Under the pieces are notes generated by a model. It was not told the DNA's origin, did not search any database, and worked only from the letters and a program-made list of their open reading frames with translations. The translations under genes and the position numbers were made by a program. From NCBI RefSeq assembly GCF_049243985.1, contig NC_135379.1:29089001-29153000 (forward strand): DNA of 64,000 nt. The letters are read 5' to 3'. The DNA comes from Paroedura picta. Taxonomy: Eukaryota > Chordata > Lepidosauria > Squamata > Gekkonidae. Of this stretch, positions 23,101 through 32,100 are shown one piece after another. Position 1 is the stretch's first letter. Every line of letters begins with the position of its first letter.

Positions 23101-26100
23101 GACAGATTTTATTTTCCTGGGCTCCAAGATCACTGCAGATGGGGACTGCAGCAAAGAAATTAAAAGACGCTTGCTCCTGGGGAGGAAAGCTATGGCAAAT
23201 CTAGACAGCATCCTAAAAAGCAGAGACATCACCCTGCCAACAAAAGTGCGTTTAGTCAAGGCTATGGTCTTCCCAGTTGCAATGTATGGCTGCGAAAGTT
23301 GGACCATAAGGAAGGCCGAGCGTCAAAGAATTGAGGCTTTTGAACTCTGGTGCTGGAGAAGACTCTTGCGAGTCCCTTGGACTGCAAGGCGAACAAACCG
23401 GTCAGTCCTAGAGGAGATCAGCCCTGACTGCTCTTTAGAAGGCCAGATCCTGAAGATGAAACTCAAATATTTTGGCCACCTCATGAGAAGGAAGGACTCC
23501 CTGGAGAAGAGCCTAATGCTGGGAGCGATCGAGGGCAAAAGAAGAAGGGGACGACAGAGAATGAGGTGGCTGGATGGAGTCACTGAAGCAGTAGGTGCAA
23601 ACTTAAATGGACTTCGGGGAATGGTAGAGGACAGGAAGGCCTGGAGGATCATTGTCCATGGGGTCGCGATGGGTCGGACACGACTTCGCACATAACAACA
23701 ACAAGACATGTGTGCTAGGACCACATAAATGAGGCCCATTCATTCCTTGGGTCCAAATTCACTATGAGAAAGATAATCATAAGAAAGAAACCTCCCTTTT
23801 ATCATATTTAACTCCTCTTCTAAAGGACATACAAGTTTTTGCTTGTAGTACACAGTCCAAGGGGAATAACACACACTTTGAAGAGATCTTTAAAAGAAAA
23901 GGGTGATACTAATAAATAATAAAAAATATTTTATAGTACATCAGGACAGCTGACAACAAGATCAAATATATACCAAATAATTTAATTTACAAAATTGAAA
24001 TAATTAATTTATGCTAACAAACCATTACCGGGGTGGCTTAATTTAATGGACGGATTAAGATTTTGGGAATGGGGTGACAAGTTTGAGGACAGAGACTGCA
24101 ACTTAGCAAAATAATCAGTGTTTTATTCAGTGAACCATCAAGACACAGATATGCAGTCAGAATAACAGGGGTAGACAAATGTAGCACCAAACAAGCAATA
24201 GGAGATGAGATATCCCTGTGTGTGTACACACATGTGCCACATATAGTTCAAGGGATAGGTCTGGGTGAGGAGAGCAAGGGAAAACTGCAGGTAAGGCACG
24301 GGGTTATAATTCTGCATGGGAAAGCCATCTGGATAATAATTTCCAAGAGTCTTAGGTGTCTGATAACCTTCCTACTCAAACTTGGAGGCTTGGGGTTTCA
24401 GGAGGGATGCTGGCTGAGGCCACATGAGAATCCAAGCAAATAGATCCAAATAGAATTCCAAAGGAAAGATCCAGAAAAGAGTCCAGGGGAAAAGCAAGTG
24501 GAAGCAGAAGGCCTGCTAACCCCCAGGTGAGGCCATGGAGCTCTCCTAGAGTTACAATTGTATTACAGAGATGAGTTCCACAAGAGAAAATGGCTGCTTT
24601 GGAGGATAGCGTGTGTATGGCATTATAATCTGCTGAGGTGTCTCCCCTTCCCAAACCCTCTCCTCCTTAGGCACCACCCACAGTTTTCTTGGCATTTTCC
24701 CACCCAGAACTGGCAACCCTAGCAACTATATGGCAGGGGCTGAGGATCACTGAACAAAGATGCTCAGAGTATGCAGCCAAGCAGGGCTTCAAGGTCAGAT
24801 TACTGAACATGGGTTGGAATAATGATAGCTCTTGAGAGGAGCCAGGAATAAAACGAACCAAGCATTTTATTTATTTTTAGTATCCTGGGCTGGGAGAGAA
24901 GTGACATCAGGGGAAAAAAAAACCCTGCCTGATTGGTACAGGAGGAGATTTGAGGCAGAAGCTCAGTCAGAAAGTTCAACCCACAAAGTTTTCGAATTAA
25001 GGAGATCAGGAAGGAGGGCCTTAATGCAGATTAGTGTCATCTTCCAGAGTAAAATTCCTTAATTTATACACTGAGATACAGTAGCTAGCTCTGGGTTGGG
25101 GGTTGAAAATTTAAGGGGTGGAGCCTGGGGACAGAGGGGTTTTGGATAGGGCAGGAACCTTAGCAGGGTATAATGCCATAGAGCCCACTCTCCAAAGCAG
25201 CCCCATTCCCCCCAGGGGAACTCTGATACTGGTCATCAGGAGGAGGATGACAGGTGCCATTTGGAAGTTGACAAGCCTAGGTTGAGATCACTAGGCATTT
25301 TTTGGAGAAGAAAGGGGAAGGCAAGGTGACAGAGTTAAAATAGTATGAGAATTGCAGGTATGCCTAGTTGTCTCCATTTCTCTTTGGGTCTTTCTGAGCC
25401 AGATATCACCTTGTCTGGGCTTTTTCGTATCATTAGTAATCATAAGAAAACCTTAATAATATCCAAAGTGACTACTCACCCACTACCTGATTGGCCCTCA
25501 GCCAGGAATGGCCAACCCTGGTAATTTAGCCACAATCAGGAGGCAGCCCATGGCCAGGAAGGGCTTAATAAGAGATCAGCTCTCTACCTCCAACTTCCTG
25601 CCTGTTTCAGAAGTTTGCTGGGTGGAAGCTGGCCTCAGAGCATACTGCGCTGCCAGTACATTGCCATGGCTGCCTGGCCTCTTTCAACACTGAGAACATG
25701 GTGGGGTGCAAACTGCCTCCTCCTGGGGCAACCTCTGTGTGCCTTCTGGAGATGGGGAGCTGCAGAAGGACCAGAAATGGTTTATAATCCCTTCCTCTCC
25801 CCACAACAGAAACCCTGTGAGGTATGTGAGTCTGAGAGATCTCTGAGAAAAACTACTCTGAGAGAACAGCTTCTAACATTACTATGACTGGCCCAAGGTC
25901 ACCCAGCATGTGGAGGAGCACAAAATCAAATCCAGCTCACATTAGATGCTGCTGCTTAAGCACTACACCAAGGTGTACAAATTGCCATTGTCTTAAAGAG
26001 ATGTAGCTAGAATACAGGCAAAAGAACCCGTTGCAAGAGTGTGGTATAAGTCTTGCTCAATGACTATTATGGGATTATTTTCCTTTAAATTTGGACCTTC

Positions 26101-29100
26101 TGGCCAATGGCTTCTCAGAGCAGTCCAAGGAGGGAGACACTCAGGTATCTCACATCTCACATGAAGAGGTGATTGTGTAGTTAATAAACTTTGCAATTTC
26201 AGAAGGGAGGAATGTTTTTGTCTTCTGTGTGTGTGTGTGTGTGTGTGTGTACGCGTGCATAGAGGGGAGTGCCACGCAGCCGCTTTCTCTGTTCCAAGCA
26301 GCCCTTTCCTCCAGGGAAACTGACCTGCAGTCTGGATAAAAGCTTTCAATTCTGGGGCTTCTCCAGGTCTTATCTGGAGGCTGGCATCCCTGAACAGTGT
26401 TAGGGGTGCCAGCCTCCATCTGGGACATGGAGATCCCGTTTCTGGGGTTTCTCAATGGTAAAAAAGTTGAGAAGAACTATCTTAAAACCGCCTGCAGCGC
26501 CGCGGACTAAATAAAACAGTAAGGGCTGGTGGGGAGGAGTTAGGGTGGGCTCTGTCCGGGATAAAAACTCGGAGGAGTGAATCAGGAACCGCGAAGCGGG
26601 TCCTGATTAGATCCTCCGAGTGCCACTCCAGGGCCAAGTGTCCAATTGGGAGGCATGCAAAGCTCCAGGTGGCTCCAGGTGGGAAACAAAGATAAATGCT
26701 GTGTGGCAGTAACTGCTAATAACAATAAACATCAAATAATACAGAGAGAGAGGGAGAGGGCACGGAAGAGAACATAGAAGACAAAAGCATTCCTCCCTTC
26801 TGAAATTGCAAACCCTATTAAGCACACAATCAACTCTCCGTGTAGGAAATACCTGAGTATCTTCCTCCTTGGATTGCTCTGAGAAGCCATTGGTCAGAAG
26901 GTCCAAATTTAAGGGAAGAGAATCTGGTAGTAGTCAATGAGCAGGTCAAAAAAGACTTACGCCATCCTTCTGCAGCAGCTTCTGTGTTCTACATCTCTTT
27001 AAGGCAATGGCAACATGTAAACCTTGGTGTGGATTAGTAGTAACTTTGGACATTATTAAGGTTTATTGATGGTGATCATACTGATGATGATATGTGTATC
27101 TTCAGTATCTCTCTGCTTTGTTCTAGTAAACACCTCAAGAGCTGTTTTTAAAGGACTGGAGTAGCAGACTCCCCCGCTTCCACCCCATCTCTGCAGGGGG
27201 GGAGGGGGGGTAAGGGATCTTCAGAACTGGTCATAGTGAAGCAGAGAGAGGAAAGCAGATCGCTCACACACACTCTCACAGAGCAAAAAGGAAGGTGCCC
27301 CCTATGGGAATGACTGCTTGTTTCAATCCAGGTGCCTTTCAGCACCGAAACATTTCATCACTGGCATGCAAACAATCATTTTTCTAAAAGCCCAACCCCC
27401 CCCCCCTTTCTGGGCAGGTTTGGCTGGAAATTCTAAAGATGCGCGTGAGAGAGGGACAGAATGTTCAGATTCCCAAGAAGAGGCATTTTTGCAAATTCAT
27501 TTTGCCAAGAAAATAAGTAGAGGAGAAAGCAGATTTCAAAGTTATGAGGAATTAATAGGACAGCACTGGGATGTCTATGAAGTTGTCTGAACCCAGGAAA
27601 AAAACACAGCAACATCAGGTAATGAAAGTGGCATTTAAGGCAATTTTAAAAACTCCGTATTCTGCTCCTTCTTCTTATCTTTAGCTGATTTTCATCTTAA
27701 TTGAACACAGAAATGATCATGGAAGTTAGGGGAGAGATTGTTCAACTTTCAAAACGGTATAGCCGTGCAAATCCTGAATGGAAAGACATCTTGAATATGT
27801 TCAACATACGAGTTCCTCTAACAGCCAATCAAAACCATCCAGATTGCATCTTCTCCCATCCCCCATGCCACCTGCCTCTTAATCCTCTGCTATATTTATT
27901 TGAGAAGACAATCTACAATTCCCAGAAGCGAATGCTGGCAGGGGCTTCTGGGAATTGTAGTCCATGGACATCTGGAGGGCCACAGTTTGACTACCCCTGA
28001 TCTACAGTGATCCTATCTGCACAAGTTTTATTAATCTCAGTTTGACATAGCATAACATTTAATGCATAAGACCAATGCTTTCATGCATGCTGAATAATGC
28101 ACTTTCCACACACTTTCGTTGCTCTTTAGCAATTATTTGCATGTGGCTTTTGTCATTTCACATTTTAAAAATCCCGTTGTGAAGTGGATTGGAAGTATAT
28201 TACTCTGTGTGAGTGAAAAAGCCAATACGATGTCTTACCTCCAGTGTAAACATTATCAGGCTCAGAAGGGTGGACATAGGGATGAAAAGGATGAAAGCGG
28301 CTCTCGACGAGACTAGTACCTGGAACCCTTAGAGGCAACTTATATTTGGAACTCGTATCCCTGGAGAACAGAAAAGATCTGATAAGGGTTCATGAGGGAG
28401 CAGAGTTTTCAGTATTATATGGTATTGGTACGCCTGGCTGGATTTTAGACAGAGAGATGACATATCTTCATTTTAGAAACATATTGGTTTCTCTAAAAGA
28501 GAGGGCTGATCAAAATGAGAGATGGCTATATTGCAATCATGCCTCTCTGCCATGGAGTCTAAGCTGGTGTACACTCCCAGGTGATCTCCCATCCAAAAAC
28601 TGACTACATTGGCTGCAGCATATGCTTTCAGATTGTATTCTAATTCAAGTTACCAGCTTTTACTCACAGAATTCTAACAAGGAAGAGCACAGTATAAGTT
28701 ATATATACTTACTCAGCTGAGTTATCTGGCAGTCTAGGAAGTCTATAAAAGATAGAGAAACAAATCAGTTACATGTACATGTACATACATTTTTAGGATC
28801 TGTATGCAGATGTGCAATAGCTAAATAACTTAAGAACTGGGTTGTATCCATGAACATTTCAAGCAGCATTCAGTCTCAAACTGGGTAGTTGTTTCTAGAC
28901 ACACACCCCCCATTCACAAACCCGTTGAGTGAGAAAGATGGCTGGGCACGATTCCAGAGCAATAGCAAGTAGACCGCTCTGGCAACTCTCAGCTCTAACT
29001 GGGCAAGTTGTTTGGAGTGCACTTCGCAAATGTCATCCATATATGCCTATTACCTAGAGCTGTACAAGCTAATAAGCATGGCAGACCAATCAATCTGACT

Positions 29101-32100
29101 TGTTACTCTAAAGCTGCTTTTTCTCTGACAGCTTCAATTATAAATTTACATTGGAGATACGGGAGTTACATGAAGCCAGGAAAAAAATGAAATTCTAAAT
29201 GGTAGGAAAGGTAGGACCAACATGGGTAAGTATAGGGTTCAGCAAAGAATGCCTTGATTGTGCACTCCAATTGGAAAACAGCAACAAATATCCTTGCTTT
29301 GAATGATCAGCTGTCATATGAGGAAATTAGAGTTTATTCTTTGTACAAATGATGAGAATAAAGAAGTTATTGATGTTTACATAATATAATATTTCCACAA
29401 GATGTTTTCCCTTATTAGATGTAAATGGGGGGAAATTGCTCCCCACCTCCTACAATATATTAGCAATGCTCGCTATGATTAAGAAGATCATCCACACCTC
29501 TCATGATTTATTTCTCATGATTTATTTGTGTATGATCAGGGCTTGAAATTGTGTTTTGAATTACAAAAATGAAGATAGGAAGGAAAGTTTAATCTTCATC
29601 ACCAAAAATCAACTATGTATATTCTGGTTTCTCTTCACTGTCTTATAAGCCTTAGGAAAATATTTAACTGCTGAACGTTGTGGTTTAGTTGCCCTGTTGT
29701 TGCTGTTTTAAATGCCTGTTTACTGTTGGTTGTTTAGCTGAATGAAGTTTGTAAACTGCCTTGAATGCCCTATTCTGGCAGAAAAACATCATAGATATTT
29801 ATACTGATTGAAACAAGGAATTTATTTCCCAACAAGGAAAACTGGAACTAGAATCTGAACATAAATAATATTTGAATTAAATAATATGCTAAGATGGGCC
29901 TTGAACTTCCAGTATTGTTCTAATTTGCTTTAAAAAATGTATATGTAACTTTAAAATAAATTACTATAGTAACTTTGTGTGCTGTAATGCCACCAAGTGG
30001 TAAAATTATATAGTGCAGTTTTACAGCAGTGAAAAATTCAGTTAAGCCAAGAAGAGCTGGTTTTCTCTGCCCTAAGGAATCTTAAAGCAGTTTGGAATCA
30101 CATTCCCTTCCTCTTCCCATAACAGTCAACTTATGAGGTAGGTGAGGTTGAAAGAGTAGTAAAAGAACTGTGACTGGTCCAAGGTCACCTAGAAAGCTTC
30201 ATGTGGAGCAGTGGTCCCTAATCTTTTTATCACCGGGGACCGGTCAACACTTACCGGTTTGTTGTGGGGAGAGGAATGGGAAGGCGACTGTAAGCCGCTT
30301 TGAGCCTCCTTTGGGTAAGGAAAAGCGGCATATAAGAACCAACTCTTCTTCTTCTTAACAATTTTACTGAGGCCCGGGGGGGGGGGGTAGTCTTTTGCCA
30401 AGGGACGTCGCTGTCGCCGCTTGAGCCCCTGCTCCACTTGCTTTCCCGCCGGCGCCCCTGACTTTCCGCCGCCCGCTGGGGGACACTGCTAGCAGCAACT
30501 ACAGAGTGCCACGCTGAGGGGGAACCATGGTGGCCACTGGAGAGCACCATAGGTGAGCCGGCGGCAGAATGGTAGGGCAGCCGGGGAGGAGGATGAGGAG
30601 GAGCTGCGGGCTGGTGCCAACTGATCCACGGACTGATACTGGTCCCTGGACCGGGGGTTGGGGACCACTGATGTGGAGGAATGGGGAATCAGATTCTTCA
30701 TCACTTTTAACCACTATACCATGTTGGCTCTTTTAAAAGATTTTAACAATGACAATGAGAAATCTTCAGTTATTAGCTCATTGTCTGCCATCCTGAAGTG
30801 CTTAGAACATGCTTCTAAATCTGAAAACAAACTTGTCCTATGTGTCAGGGTTTGTTTTTAAATCTGGTTTCAGAAAGAATATGATTGAGTTTTTAAATGC
30901 ATATTTTGTAATATCTCAATGAGAGCATGATAAAAGCTTGCTCAGCCAGGATAAAATTTTAGCACATTCCATAATCCCCTTCACAACCTATTTTGCATGA
31001 AGATACTGTCTTTGAAGCTTGGGAGGGCCCCAGTATAATTAGATATATTTGAACTATTTCTTTGTTAAATTGCTATATGCTATATATGAAATATCTTGAA
31101 TGCTCTAAAAGCATGTTATAAAGTTGTCATCCTCCAGGTTGGGCCAGGTGATCTCTCAGGATTCCAACTAAACTACAGATGACAGAGATCAGTTCCTCTG
31201 GAGAAAATGGCTACTTTCAGAGGGTGGAATCTGTGGCTTTGTGCTCTGCTGAGGTCCCTCCCCCCTCTAAACCCTGTCCAACCCAGGATCTATCCCCAAA
31301 TCTCTGGGTAGTTCCCAAACAGGAATTGGCAATCTTACCCATGCAAAGTATTACTAGTGTCCATATGTAACACCTGACATTCACCAGCATATTCAATGGA
31401 ATTCTTAGGACACAGGATTGTCAAAGAACAGCTACAATGTGATGCCCCAGCACAAGGGAACAACCCACACATTACTCTGAGTTGATAAGTGTCTGCTACC
31501 AGCATTCTTGCATTAGAAGTGTCCATTTCTGGTGCTCTACGGAAACCAGAGGCTCAAGTACAGTGTAAAGAGTAAAGTGCCAAATGCCTGTATTTAAATT
31601 CTGTCCTTTGAGATCTTATAAGACAAGCCTTTGCTGTTAAACTTTTGCCCAGCAATTACTACAGCGCTGATGTCACAGATGCAAGATTTCTATATCACTG
31701 CCACTGTAAGAAGCACCGCAGAACTTTCGTGTTCATGTTTAACATATTGTAGATAAGGAAAATTCACATATTCTCCCTGATTCAAATTATTAAAATAAAA
31801 TATTGAGCAGTACAAGTACATGAAGAGCACAGAAAGGTAACCTACCTTAGTGGGGCATATTGGGTAGAATTATAGTAATCGTGTTTATTATCAAATATAT
31901 ATGGTGGCTCATAATTTCTATGAGTCTCTGGCAACATGGGCTCACTTCCTCCATATTTTTGTCCTGATTTCAAGACTGGCTTACATAGCTGGAATGTATC
32001 CCTTAGTTCTTCATACCTGAAATGAGACCAACTATCTGAAACAAATAGATGTAGCAATGGCAGTCTAAGTGACTGAAGCTTATTTTACAGTGCTTCTACA

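Larger units (their letters stand above)
30095..30735 (-). mobile_element. SINE split by a hAT MITE
   Basis: Reversed SINE at 30095-30208 (AAGGTCACCTAGAAAGCTTC) that resumes at 30671-30735 (head side, CACTTTTAACCACTATACCA). The gap is exactly the hAT element at 30209-30670 plus its 8-bp duplication. Confidence 0.85.
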
